Shown: piece by piece, positions 15,138-21,287 of the stretch
How positions within the stretch are numbered: position 1 is the first letter of the stretch
Layout: every line of letters begins with the position of its first letter
Assembly: GCF_017884005.1 (NCBI RefSeq)
Contig: NZ_QFAY01000006.1
Location: forward strand, 1 to 25,197
Origin: Streptococcus panodentis
Lineage (GTDB): Bacteria > Bacillota > Bacilli > Lactobacillales > Streptococcaceae
Direction of reading: 5' to 3'
DNA: 25,197 nt
Program-made: the position numbers and the translations under genes
Notes under the pieces: model-generated
Database searches by the model: none
Told to the model about the DNA's origin: nothing
What the model saw: only the letters and a program-made list of their open reading frames with translations

Positions 15138-15552
15138 GTAAATTTTATTTACTGCTTTTCAGTTGAGCCTGAAGCCCTGTGGCTTCGCCTGTCTTTAAGG
15201 ACTGACTTTCAGCGATGAAAGCTTATAGGCAGTGCAGGAATCCAAAGAAACAATCTGCGGAGCTGTGAGATTGGGATTCTGAAGCTTTTATGTTTCAGCT
15301 TCAATACTTGTGTTAAATTGGTAAACTTATGACTTTTCAAGCAGCTGCTTGGGGAACACTGAGAAAGTTATTTCTCAGCCGGCTAAGGTTGATTTAAAAT
15401 CAACTAAAGACTGGTTTTTTCAGTGTGTCTTCATCTGCCTGAGAGGTCTTTTTTGCTGGTTTGACCTGACTGTCGGGATGGAGCTGCCTTCCATTAGGAA
15501 GAAGTTTCTGTTTTGAGGAAGTTCAAACGAAGAGCTGCTGTGCAGCTTTTTT
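15138..15552 (+). ncRNA. candidate structured non-coding RNA, about 415 nt
   Basis: It runs from a consensus promoter to an intrinsic terminator with no convincing ORF. Visible pairings are ACTGC/GCAGT (15151-15155 with 15229-15233), closing a domain with GAAGCC-CTGT-GGCTTC (15171-15186) and CTTTCA-GCGA-TGAAAG (15206-15221, GNRA loop). Then GAATCC/GGATTC (15238-15243 with 15274-15279) encloses CAATCT/AGATTG. Further hairpins are TGAAGC/GCTTCA (15280-15303), CTGAGAAA-GTTA-TTTCTCAG (15359-15378), GTTGATT-TAA-AATCAAC (15388-15404) and CTTCC-ATTA-GGAAG (15488-15501). ACACTGA (15356-15362) can alternatively pair with TCAGTGT (15420-15426), disrupting the CTGAGAAA hairpin, so a switch is possible. 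It matches no RNA I know (not tmRNA, RNase P, 6S or SRP). It could be a stand-alone RNA or a long leader for the small ORFs beyond. Confidence 0.6.
15533..15552 (+). terminator. intrinsic terminator ending the structured RNA
   Basis: AGCTGC (15533-15538), loop TGT, GCAGCT (15542-15547), then TTTTT. A six-pair stem is short, so partial read-through into the leader ORF and 52-aa ORF is plausible. No separate promoter for those ORFs was seen. Confidence 0.7.
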
Positions 15553-15581
15553 GCTTGGATTAAGATTATGAACGAATCTGT

Positions 15582-15591
15582 AAGGAGGTGA
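15582..15591 (+). promoter_or_regulatory. full-length Shine-Dalgarno of the leader ORF
   Basis: AAGGAGGTGA is a complete complement of the 16S rRNA 3' end, five bases before the ATG at 15596. It fixes that start even though the ORF has only 17 codons. Its AGGAGG core could also pair with CCTCCT at 15635-15640 inside the ORF. Confidence 0.6.
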
Positions 15592-15595
15592 TTTT

Positions 15596-15649
15596 ATGTA
15601 TCTAAAAGATTGTGAGCACAATCTAAAAAAGCTCCCTCCTGAGTGTTGA
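15596..15649 (+). CDS. leader peptide ORF, 17 aa
   Basis: ATG with a perfect ribosome site, then M-Y-L-K-D-C-E-H-N-L-K-K-L-P-P-E-C and TGA. The reading frame contains a GATTGT-GAGC-ACAATC hairpin (about 15608-15623) and ends over CTCCCTCCT (15632-15640), which can base-pair with the ribosome site of the next ORF. Ribosomes translating this leader would break that pairing. A translational-coupling or attenuation leader is the natural reading, since no similar peptide is known to me. It could also be a secreted or toxic mini-peptide, but it has no hydrophobic stretch. Confidence 0.45.
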   Translation: MYLKDCEHNLKKLPPEC

Positions 15650-15697
15650 TCTTTAATTTGGTGATTGAAAATCAACATATCCTAAGGAAGGGAGGGG
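15632..15697 (+). promoter_or_regulatory. stem-loop able to hide the ribosome site of the 52-aa ORF
   Basis: CTCCCTCCT (15632-15640) can pair with AGGGAGGGG (15689-15697), the ribosome site of the ORF at 15704, over about seven to eight pairs including G-U. TGTTGAT (15644-15650) pairs perfectly with ATCAACA (15671-15677) inside it. Sequestration of the toxin ribosome site in a 5' structure is a known feature of Fst-type mRNAs. Confidence 0.5.
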
Positions 15698-15703
15698 TAA
15701 ACA

Positions 15704-15862
15704 ATGAAAGAAGTGATTCTGGAGATGATTATTCATCTTGCTAAAGCAGTTCTCACTTATGTTTTATATAAGTGTTTAGATTTTTTCTTTAGCAAATCAG
15801 ATAGCAGCAAGAAACAAGGCTTTCGCGGCCGCCGTTTCTTGCCACACCGCAGAAGAAAGTAA
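15704..15862 (+). CDS. small hydrophobic/basic peptide, candidate type I toxin, 52 aa
   Basis: ATG at 15704 has GGGAGGGG seven to eight bases upstream. The first half is one hydrophobic helix (E-V-I-L-E-M-I-I-H-L-A-K-A-V-L-T-Y-V-L-Y-K-C-L-D-F-F-F). The second half is polar and strongly basic (R-G-R-R-F-L-P-H-R-R-R-K). Short single-helix peptides with charged tails are the usual toxins of type I modules. The surroundings fit: a hidden ribosome site, a convergent antisense RNA promoter, a shared bidirectional terminator, and a 12-nt repeat at the stop codon that the antisense RNA can pair with. It is not an obvious Fst, TxpA or BsrG homologue. It could also be a bacteriocin-like or T4SS-accessory peptide. 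Confidence 0.55.
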   Translation: MKEVILEMIIHLAKAVLTYVLYKCLDFFFSKSDSSKKQGFRGRRFLPHRRRK

Positions 15863-15867
15863 TTCTG
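15856..15867 (+). repeat. 12-nt direct repeat, copy 1, at the 3' end of the 52-aa ORF
   Basis: AAAGTAATTCTG spans the stop codon (15860-15862) and recurs at 15949-15960. The antisense RNA transcribes the second copy, so its 5' end is complementary to this one. Confidence 0.75.
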
Positions 15868-15893
15868 CAGCCCCGGTTCACTATACAGAACAG

Positions 15894-15930
15894 AAAAAAG
15901 CCCTTATCTACTGCAATAGATAAGGGCTTT
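15894..15930. terminator. bidirectional intrinsic terminator shared by convergent transcripts
   Basis: AAAGCCCTTATCTA (15897-15910) pairs perfectly with TAGATAAGGGCTTT (15917-15930), loop CTGCAA. The T-run is strong on the minus strand (six A at 15894-15899) and weak on the plus strand (TTT then GGGG). Confidence 0.85.
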
Positions 15931-15934
15931 GGGG

Positions 15935-15951
15935 TTTGTACAATGTACAAA
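15935..15951. repeat. TTTGTACA-A-TGTACAAA palindrome
   Basis: An 8+1+8 perfect palindrome just downstream of the antisense start. It forms the 5' hairpin of the antisense RNA and could also act as a DNA operator. Confidence 0.7.
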
Positions 15952-15960
15952 GTAATTCTG
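15949..15960 (+). repeat. 12-nt direct repeat, copy 2, at the antisense RNA start
   Basis: Second AAAGTAATTCTG, 93 bp after the first copy and immediately inside the predicted antisense transcription start. Confidence 0.75.
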
Positions 15961-15967
15961 GAACTCT

Positions 15968-15996
15968 ATTATATTCTAAATTTTCTTTTTTGTCAA
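15968..15996 (-). promoter_or_regulatory. perfect consensus promoter of the antisense RNA
   Basis: On the minus strand TTGACA (15996-15991), 17-nt spacer, TATAAT (15973-15968). Both hexamers and the spacer are ideal, as expected for an abundant small antitoxin RNA. Confidence 0.88.
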
Positions 15997-16044
15997 CTGT
16001 TTTTTGCACTAAAATATTCAAGTTATTTATGCCGCTTATTGCTC

Positions 16045-16353
16045 TTAAGCTCCAGTCAGCAAGTGTCCCAGCCAGCTGATTAGGATATCGGCGACTGCCA
16101 GACCTAAGGTTATCATTCCCATGAAAATGGCAAATGTATAAGGCGCCAGCTGAAACCGTGGATTTTTCAGGTCGTTAAAGACAACGCCCAGACTCCCGCC
16201 CAAGCCGCCGCAGAGAGCAGTCATGATGAGAATGAAGGTGCGTTTGGCCCTGCTGTCAGCTAGGCTGGTATAGCTGCGCATGACCAGAAGCTGCCATATC
16301 AATAAAAGGAGCAAACTTAAAAAGGGGTGGCGGTGTATTGCATTGGAAATCAA
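16045..16353 (-). CDS. DUF1294-like small membrane protein, 102 aa
   Basis: TTG start at 16353 preceded on the minus strand by AGAGAGGTGAGG. The protein has about three hydrophobic helices (roughly 9-26, 40-60, 72-97). The middle part reads D-S-R-A-K-R-T-F-I-L then G-G-L-G-G-S-L-G-V-V-F-N-D-L-K-N-P-R-F, close to the DUF1294 signature of basic residues, a Gly-rich helix and 'F-x-H-K-T-x-x-x-x-F'. The histidine/lysine pair of typical members is replaced by N-D-L-K-N. Function of the family is unknown. It is the only minus-strand gene here. With no terminator of its own, its transcript would run into the antisense RNA and stop at 15894-15930. Confidence 0.75.
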   Translation of the reverse strand: MISNAIHRHPFLSLLLLLIWQLLVMRSYTSLADSRAKRTFILIMTALCGGLGGSLGVVFNDLKNPRFQLAPYTFAIFMGMITLGLAVADILISWLGHLLTGA

Positions 16354-16383
16354 GGCCTCACCTCTCTGATAGATTTTGCCCTT

Positions 16384-16412
16384 ATTTTATCCTAATTACG
16401 AACCATAAGCAA
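16384..16412 (-). promoter_or_regulatory. promoter of the DUF1294-like gene
   Basis: On the minus strand TTGCTT (16412-16407), 17-nt spacer, TAAAAT (16389-16384). Start near 16377, about 24 nt before the TTG codon. Confidence 0.55.
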
Positions 16413-16477
16413 GAGAAAAGTTGCCTTCTGCTTTATCATAAAGCCTTATGGAGGTTGGATGCAGTATAATGATTTTA

Positions 16478-16564
16478 TATCGTCATTTAGTTTATCTTTT
16501 ATTACGTTGTCAGCTCGCCTTGCTCCAACAGTCCAGAAGAACTGTTGGAGGCTGGAGATAAAGG
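16478..16564. repeat. 87-bp repeat A, copy 1
   Basis: Matches 24283-24369 in the same orientation at 80 of 87 positions with no gap. It includes CTCGCCTTGCTCC and the hairpin around CAACAGTCC...ACTGTTGGAGGCTGGAGATAAAGG. Confidence 0.8.
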
Positions 16565-16569
16565 CGGTG

Positions 16570-16635
16570 GGACAGACGCCCATGATGGCTGCGCCCTCAC
16601 CCGCAAAGGGGAGTATCTTTGATAAGATACCGTAT
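16570..16635. repeat. 66-bp repeat B, copy 1
   Basis: Matches the reverse complement of 24708-24773 at 55 of 66 positions, no gap. One frame of both copies reads P-M-M-A-A-P-x-P-x-x-G-x-I-F-x-K-I-P-Y-K-N, so it may be a fragment of a once-coding sequence. Confidence 0.75.
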
Positions 16636-16733
16636 AAGAACTAAATTTTTAAAAATTTAGTTCCCTTCGCTCTTTTGCTTCTAAGCTCAGGCTGAAAAGG
16701 TCTCCCAGACCTTTTCACTCCCAGCCCGCGAGG

Positions 16734-16890
16734 CTCTCACAGTCCGGGTGGACTGTGAGAGGTTGGAGATAAAACAAACGCAGTTTGTGTCAAAACAGTC
16801 CGGGGGGACTGTGAGAGGTTGGAGATAAAACAAACGCAGTTTGTGTCAAAACAGTCCAGGGGACTGTGAGAGGTTGGGGATGAGGAAAAC
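16734..16890. repeat. two full and one partial tandem unit of about 57 bp with strong hairpins
   Basis: Units begin near 16738, 16796 and 16852. Each has CAGTCC-loop-GGACTGTGAGAGGTTGG; the first two continue with an ACAAAC-GCA-GTTTGT hairpin. In the first unit CTCTCACAGTCC (16734-16745) and GGACTGTGAGAG (16750-16761) form a perfect 12-bp stem with a GGGT loop. Units are nearly identical, not spacer-variable. Confidence 0.85.
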
Positions 16891-17442
16891 AGAGTTTTCC
16901 TCAATGTAGGAACTTTTTGGAGTCTAAAAGACGAACAAAGTTGAGACTTGCTTCGCAAGTCCTATCCGCAACCTCAAAGCAGTGCTTTGAGCAATCAGCT
17001 ACCGCGTCAAGAGTTTTTTACCAAAACAAAGCGAAACTGAAGGACTTTTGTCTCAGCCTCGTCTTTCGTTCAGCCCGAACCTACCTACTTTTGAGCTTTC
17101 CTCACGGAAGCTCCAGCCACCGCCTCAAAACCCCCACTAGAGGTTTTGAGCGGCTTGCTGCCCTATCGTTCTGTATGTTACCGATAGGCTGAAACGGTCC
17201 CCCGGACAGTTTCCCTGCTAAAAGCAAACTAAAAGACTATAATACCTATACTCAATAAACATCGGAATCAGACTGGGCAGTCAGCTGCTGCGTCAAGAGT
17301 TTTTTACCAAAACAAGCGAGGCTAAAGGATTTTTGTCCCAGCCTCAGGCTCCTTATCTGCCGTCTCCAACAGCCTTTCAGGCTTAACGGCGGTTGGTTTT
17401 GCTGTTTGAAGAGTAGGAAAATTAGAGAAAAGGATAGGATTT

Positions 17443-18147
17443 ATGGCCTTAAAAAAACCAAGTTCTTCCAAAAAAATGGGGAAAAACAAGAAAAAAGAGA
17501 CAGCCGGCAACGGCAGCAGCCGAATCGGCAAGATGGCGGAGAATCAGTTCACCTATGATACCAAAGAGTTTGAGAATCGGGATTTTCTGTCAACGGTGGA
17601 GCTGCTGGATACGAAGGCGATTCTGAGCAATGTCAAGGGTCAGCCCATTGCTCTGGAAAATGGCTATTCGGGCTATCTGCAGATTATGGAAGTGAGGGGA
17701 AAGGACCTGAATTCTCTGTCGGACAATGAACGGCAGCGGACCATTCAGAATTTCCGGAAATGGAATTCAGAAATCACCTTTGACTATCTGTTTGAATCCA
17801 CAACGCTTCCGACGGACACTTCTGAGCAGATCATCGAGTCCAGACGGATTTTAAATGAAGTGCGGCGTGAGATGAGCAAGACCGGTATCAGCGAAAACAG
17901 AATGGAGCAGCTCAAGGACAGAGAGAGTATCCTTATGCAGAATATCCTGTCTGAAGAAGCAGTTGAGCAAGAGCTGTACAATGCAGAATTTCTGATCTGG
18001 CTGTACGGAGATACCATTGAAGAGCTGCACAGACAGGTGCGCAAGGCTCAGACCAGCGGAAACGGTGATTTTGTTCCCGTCATCGTCTCGGCAAACAAGA
18101 AGGAGCAAATTCTCAAACAGTACAACAATCAAAATGAAAAGGTGTAG
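17443..18147 (+). CDS. TrsD-like T4SS protein (VirB4 N-terminal-like domain), 234 aa
   Basis: ATG at 17443 follows AAAAGGATAGGATTT. The first 30 residues are Lys/Ser-rich (K-K-P-S-S-S-K-K-M-G-K-N-K-K-K). Residues about 45-115 read L-L-D-T-K-A-I-L, N-G-Y-S-G-Y-L-Q-I-M-E-V-R-G, L-S-D-N-E-R-Q-R-T-I-Q-N-F-R-K-W-N. This resembles the N-terminal region of VirB4 ('dG.y.kilEv...l...E...i...f..WL') that stands alone as TrsD in Gram-positive conjugation loci. No membrane helix is present. It precedes the VirB4/TrsE-like gene with near-overlap, as in those loci, so this is a natural split rather than a frameshift. It opens the right half of the system after repeat cluster 1. Confidence 0.75.
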   Translation: MALKKPSSSKKMGKNKKKETAGNGSSRIGKMAENQFTYDTKEFENRDFLSTVELLDTKAILSNVKGQPIALENGYSGYLQIMEVRGKDLNSLSDNERQRTIQNFRKWNSEITFDYLFESTTLPTDTSEQIIESRRILNEVRREMSKTGISENRMEQLKDRESILMQNILSEEAVEQELYNAEFLIWLYGDTIEELHRQVRKAQTSGNGDFVPVIVSANKKEQILKQYNNQNEKV

Positions 18148-18152
18148 TGCGC

Positions 18153-20090
18153 ATGTATTTGAAAAAACGCAAAGTAAAAAAATTAATGGCCCGCGGCTAT
18201 GATCTGCCCTTTATCAGCCGGATTCAGCCTCAGGGCAATGTTGACTTCAAGTCAGACGATCGCTATTGGAAATCAGGCGATGGCTATCATGCCACTCTCT
18301 TTGTCACAGGCTATCCGACCGGCGGTCTGAATGACTACTGGGGGACAGAGCTGATGCAGGTGCAGGGGACACGTGCCTTTATGCACGTCACTCACCTGGA
18401 TAATAAGTTGGTTCAGGAAAAAGCCTCCAAGGCTGTTGAAGAAAAGAGTTCGCGGATTGATGAAAATCAAAAGGCAACCAAGAATCAGGCCGAATTGGAT
18501 GAGGTGCAGGATTTGATGCTGCTGGAGCAGGATATCCGCCACAATAACTCCGGTGTCAAGGGCATCTGGACCCGCATCTATGCTTCCGGCAATACCGAAA
18601 AAGAGCTGTTTGAAAAGATGTCCGAGATTAAAAACGGAGCCCCTAAATTCTCCATGACCTCCTTTATCGGAGAGCAGGATTTGGAGTATCATTCGCCTTT
18701 TGTTCCGCCGCTGCGGCAGAAAGATCTGCCCAATCACCGCCAGCCTCAGCCGGTGCCGGTTCGGGATTTGTCCGGTGGCTACTGGTTTAACCATACTAAG
18801 TTAGCGGACCCGCACGGGACCTACTTTGGCTATACGCCGACCAGCGGGGCGGTCAATCTGGACTTTCTGCAAAATGACGATATTCGGACCCGGCCCTTTA
18901 TGTTTGTGGCAGGGGCGCCCAAGATGTACCAAAAGAAATTTGTGCTGAAACACACCGATTCGCTCTATGCCAGAGGGCATAAGATTATCAATATTGATCT
19001 GGACGGGACTTTTCACGATCTGACGAAATTTCAATACGGCAAGGTGCTCAGTATGTCCGGCGGGGCCAATAAGATTAACATCATGCAGGTCCTGCCTACC
19101 ATGACCAAGGAAAACGGGGTAGAGGTGGATGAAATCGGCTCTTTCCGGCTTCATGTTGCCAAGCTGAAAAGTATCGCTCAGGTCCTCAATCAGGAAATTA
19201 CTTCTGATGACCTCCTGCGCTTGGAAGACCTTATCACTGATTTCTACGTTTCTATCGGCCTCTGGCAGCACAATGCAGAGAAGAATGCAGAAAATATCCA
19301 CGTCACAACCATTGTCAATGATGAGCATCCGCGCCTGTCCCAGTTTTGCTCCTTTTTGGAGCAGCGCTATCGGGCAGCGGGCAAGGCAGGGAATGACCAC
19401 GATACCAGATCGGTCGGCCGCATTTCCAAGACTTTCAGCTCCCTCAATAAAAACTACGGCCCCATCTTTGACGTCTATACCAACTTTGAAGACCTGTCAG
19501 AGGAGCAGGTTGTGACGATTGATTTATCAGAACTGACCAAAACGCCTATGCTGCTCAACCTGCAGCTGACTCAGGTCCTGTCTCTGATTTCTTCTTATGT
19601 CGTCAACAACGGCAAGATTCAGCGGCAGAAGCGCAAGCAGAATCTGGCAGTCGCCCATGACCAGCTGACCCACTATGTCATTAATATTTCATCAGCTCAG
19701 ATGGTCTTGGATATCCGCTACTCCCAGTCGGTGACTTTCTTGGCCGATATGATTGAGGAAATGGGGACCAATTATGCTGGTGTCGTGCTGGAGATGACCT
19801 CGCTGCAGAATGTTCTGGTAGCGAGCGGCAATACAACTCTGGACATCTACGCTTCCTCTATTCGCCGGATTTTCTCCCTCATGCAGTACCGGGTCTTTGC
19901 CAATACGGATGAAACGACCGTTCACCTGCTGGCAGATGCTTTAAGAGAATCCATGACTGAGTCAGAGCTGGAGACCCTGCCCAACTTAGTCCAAGGACAG
20001 CTTTTCCTTAATATTGCCGGACACGGCAATGTCGTCTTCAACCAAGAATTTTTGGGCAATGAATTAGAAAGATATGCCAGTGTGGATTAG
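18153..20090 (+). CDS. VirB4/TrsE-like protein with degenerate Walker motifs, 645 aa
   Basis: VirB4 ATPases power T4SS assembly and transport. ATG at 18153 with AAAAGG ten bases upstream is preferred over GTG at 18147. Y-D-L-P-F-I-S-R-I-Q-P-Q-G is a typical TrsE start. D-I-R-T-R-P-F-M-F-V-A-G precedes the P-loop site, but instead of G-x-S-G-S-G-K-S there is G254-A-P-K-M-Y-Q-K-K. The following I-I-N-I-D-L-D-G-T-F and K-I-N-I-M match the family. At the Walker B site the expected hydrophobic-D-E is N497-L-A-V-A-H-D-Q-L-T-H, and the usual 'TQ' becomes M-T-S-L-Q. The fold seems complete (length normal, no frameshift), so a non-hydrolysing structural VirB4 is inferred. Another secretion ATPase may substitute. 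Confidence 0.85.
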   Translation: MYLKKRKVKKLMARGYDLPFISRIQPQGNVDFKSDDRYWKSGDGYHATLFVTGYPTGGLNDYWGTELMQVQGTRAFMHVTHLDNKLVQEKASKAVEEKSSRIDENQKATKNQAELDEVQDLMLLEQDIRHNNSGVKGIWTRIYASGNTEKELFEKMSEIKNGAPKFSMTSFIGEQDLEYHSPFVPPLRQKDLPNHRQPQPVPVRDLSGGYWFNHTKLADPHGTYFGYTPTSGAVNLDFLQNDDIRTRPFMFVAGAPKMYQKKFVLKHTDSLYARGHKIINIDLDGTFHDLTKFQYGKVLSMSGGANKINIMQVLPTMTKENGVEVDEIGSFRLHVAKLKSIAQVLNQEITSDDLLRLEDLITDFYVSIGLWQHNAEKNAENIHVTTIVNDEHPRLSQFCSFLEQRYRAAGKAGNDHDTRSVGRISKTFSSLNKNYGPIFDVYTNFEDLSEEQVVTIDLSELTKTPMLLNLQLTQVLSLISSYVVNNGKIQRQKRKQNLAVAHDQLTHYVINISSAQMVLDIRYSQSVTFLADMIEEMGTNYAGVVLEMTSLQNVLVASGNTTLDIYASSIRRIFSLMQYRVFANTDETTVHLLADALRESMTESELETLPNLVQGQLFLNIAGHGNVVFNQEFLGNELERYASVD

Positions 20091-20098
20091 GAGGTTGT

Positions 20099-20767
20099 AT
20101 GTTTGTTTTACGGTTTAACAGCTGGTTTTACTCGACCAAAACATTAAAAACGTTCTTCTGGCTGCGCTGGATTGCGACCATAGCTTTTGGTTTGGCTTTT
20201 CTGTTTGGTTTTGGCCTGAATCTAGCCTACTTAATGACCCTGCACGGCAGCCGTCTGATTACCATGACCTTTTCTGTTTCCTTCATCATTGGCCTCCTCG
20301 TTCTGCTCTGGACAGTCATTCGGGGCAGGAGGGAAGCAATTGTGCCGGTTCTTCTCATGATTTTGCTGCCTTCGACTCTCCTGACAGAATTTGGGGTAAC
20401 AGCAGACCTCTATCTGCTGCTGCTCTTCTTTGTCTGCTATTTGGAATCCAGCCACCGCCGCTTTGTCGTCAATGTTGCAGCCAAACTGAGCAAGGAGTTT
20501 TCACCGATTTACAGCAAACGTCTGGCCAATAAAAATCAGAGCCGTCTTTACCGTCATGCTTATAGGGTGCTAGGGCTTCTGAATCTGGATGATTTTAGGC
20601 TGGTCAGGGAAGTGACGAAAGTCAGTTCAGATAAGGTGCAGGGGCTGAGTGAAAAAGAGTTTATCCGCACTTTTAAAATCAAAGGACTTTTAGGCTCGAC
20701 AACGATAAAAGACGAGCTCTATAGCAGTCCGCAAAAAAGCTGGTTCTTCCTGAGACGGAAATGGTAA
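20099..20767 (+). CDS. polytopic membrane protein of the T4SS-like operon, 222 aa
   Basis: ATG at 20099 with GGAGGTTGT upstream, nine bases after the VirB4-like stop. About four hydrophobic segments (roughly 23-46, 55-74, 80-96, 101-115) are followed by a basic cytoplasmic domain of about 100 residues (S-S-H-R-R-F, N-K-N-Q-S-R-L-Y-R-H) ending W-F-F-L-R-R-K-W. No family was recognised. Tight spacing indicates co-transcription and a role at the inner membrane next to the VirB4-like subunit. It could fill the missing position of a VirB3-type or similar assembly protein; that is inference only. Confidence 0.75.
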   Translation: MFVLRFNSWFYSTKTLKTFFWLRWIATIAFGLAFLFGFGLNLAYLMTLHGSRLITMTFSVSFIIGLLVLLWTVIRGRREAIVPVLLMILLPSTLLTEFGVTADLYLLLLFFVCYLESSHRRFVVNVAAKLSKEFSPIYSKRLANKNQSRLYRHAYRVLGLLNLDDFRLVREVTKVSSDKVQGLSEKEFIRTFKIKGLLGSTTIKDELYSSPQKSWFFLRRKW

Positions 20768-20924
20768 GGTTCAGATAGAGTCCTTCAGTCCTGTTCCCCA
20801 CCCCTCCAACAGTCCGGGGGACATTGGAGCAGGGCGAGTCAGCAGTTAGCGATATGCGGGCTTAAAACAGAAAGAGTATAAAATGCACAGAAAGGAAGCT
20901 AAATGAAGCCGAGATGAGCTTGAT

Positions 20925-21281
20925 TTGGCCAGAAAACAAATGGTGAAGTACAGACTTGTTCGACCAGAGACAGAGGGTTACGAAAAAGAGGAAGCGAAAA
21001 GAGAACAGCCGCATCCCAGAAAACGGCGGATGAGAGGGCCGATTTCTGTCTACAAGGATACAGCAGCTTCTTACCGTTCCACAAAGAAAGCGGTTAGCGA
21101 CTACTATCAAAGCATGGTAGATGAGCAAAAGGCTTATTATGACCATGATGATAACTGGCAGATTCGGGAGCAGTACCAGCGAAATCAGGAATTTACTAAA
21201 AAATTGCTGAAATACGGTCTGGCTGCAGCTGTTCTGATAGGACTGTATTGGCTTTTTCGGATATTCTTTCTAAAGAGGTAA
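20925..21281 (+). CDS. basic protein with C-terminal membrane anchor, 118 aa
   Basis: A TTG start at 20925 (M-A-R-K-Q-M-V-K-Y) or ATG at 20940 (M-V-K-Y-R-L) is possible; neither has a good ribosome site. Upstream, AAAGGAAGCTAA precedes an ATG at 20903 that reaches a stop after four codons, so initiation may depend on re-start or an ancestral start has been lost. The body is highly charged (R-K-R-R-M-R-G-P-I-S, Y-R-S-T-K-K-A), with one helix near the end (about 95-114) and tail F-L-K-R. A cytoplasmic domain held by a C-terminal helix is predicted. It ends six bases before the cell-wall hydrolase gene, suggesting a shared operon. Function unknown. Confidence 0.65.
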   Translation: MARKQMVKYRLVRPETEGYEKEEAKREQPHPRKRRMRGPISVYKDTAASYRSTKKAVSDYYQSMVDEQKAYYDHDDNWQIREQYQRNQEFTKKLLKYGLAAAVLIGLYWLFRIFFLKR

Positions 21282-21287
21282 AGTAGT

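Larger units (their letters stand above)
15893..15961 (-). ncRNA. candidate antisense (antitoxin) RNA, about 68 nt
   Basis: Bounded on the minus strand by a perfect promoter (15968-15996, start near 15961) and a 14-bp terminator with a run of six U. Read on the minus strand it has a single-stranded 5' CAGAATTAC, a hairpin TTTGTAC-ATT-GTACAAA (15935-15951), a CCCC spacer and the terminator hairpin. It can pair with the 52-aa mRNA at the repeat 15856-15867 and at the terminator. This mirrors RNA II of the pAD1 par locus in size and layout. Its expression is a prediction. Confidence 0.6.
16443..17442. repeat. repeat cluster 1: hairpin modules, no gene (about 1 kb)
   Basis: No ORF with a ribosome site. 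The stretch is a chain of hairpins: palindrome AACTAAATTTTTAAAAATTTAGTT (about 16640-16663, split AACTAAATTTTT/AAAAATTTAGTT), AAAAGGTCT-CCC-AGACCTTTT, tandem units at 16734-16890, GAGGAAAAC-AGA-GTTTTCCTC (about 16882-16902), GACTTGC-TTC-GCAAGTC and CTCAAAGCA/TGCTTTGAG. A 66-bp block containing GTCAAGAGTTTTTTACCAAA appears twice (about 16994-17060 and 17279-17345). TATAAT at 17238-17243 without a -35 box is the only promoter hint for the gene at 17443. The modules resemble common streptococcal intergenic repeats. Confidence 0.7.

Noticed and set aside
15138..15552. Group II intron, tmRNA or RNase P RNA
   Set aside because: No domain V-like hairpin or reverse transcriptase, no tRNA-like ends, and no recognisable RNase P core; size alone was the only similarity.
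15704..15862. Direct assignment of the 52-aa peptide as Fst
   Set aside because: Length, basic C-terminus and residue pattern differ from Fst; only the gene arrangement agrees, so it is left as a candidate.
16384..16440. Fifth copy of the TTTATGATA promoter element, minus strand before the DUF1294-like gene
   Set aside because: TTTATGATA is present, but a conventional TTGCTT-17-TAAAAT promoter lies downstream and the 25-nt spacing leads only to TTATGG, so the match is probably chance.
16734..16890. CRISPR-like tandem repeats
   Set aside because: Whole units, including the parts between hairpins, are nearly identical, so there are no variable spacers, and no cas gene is present.
17443..20090. 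VirB4 broken by a frameshift into two ORFs
   Set aside because: The second ORF alone has normal TrsE length and start motifs, and the first matches stand-alone TrsD; the pair is the usual Gram-positive arrangement.
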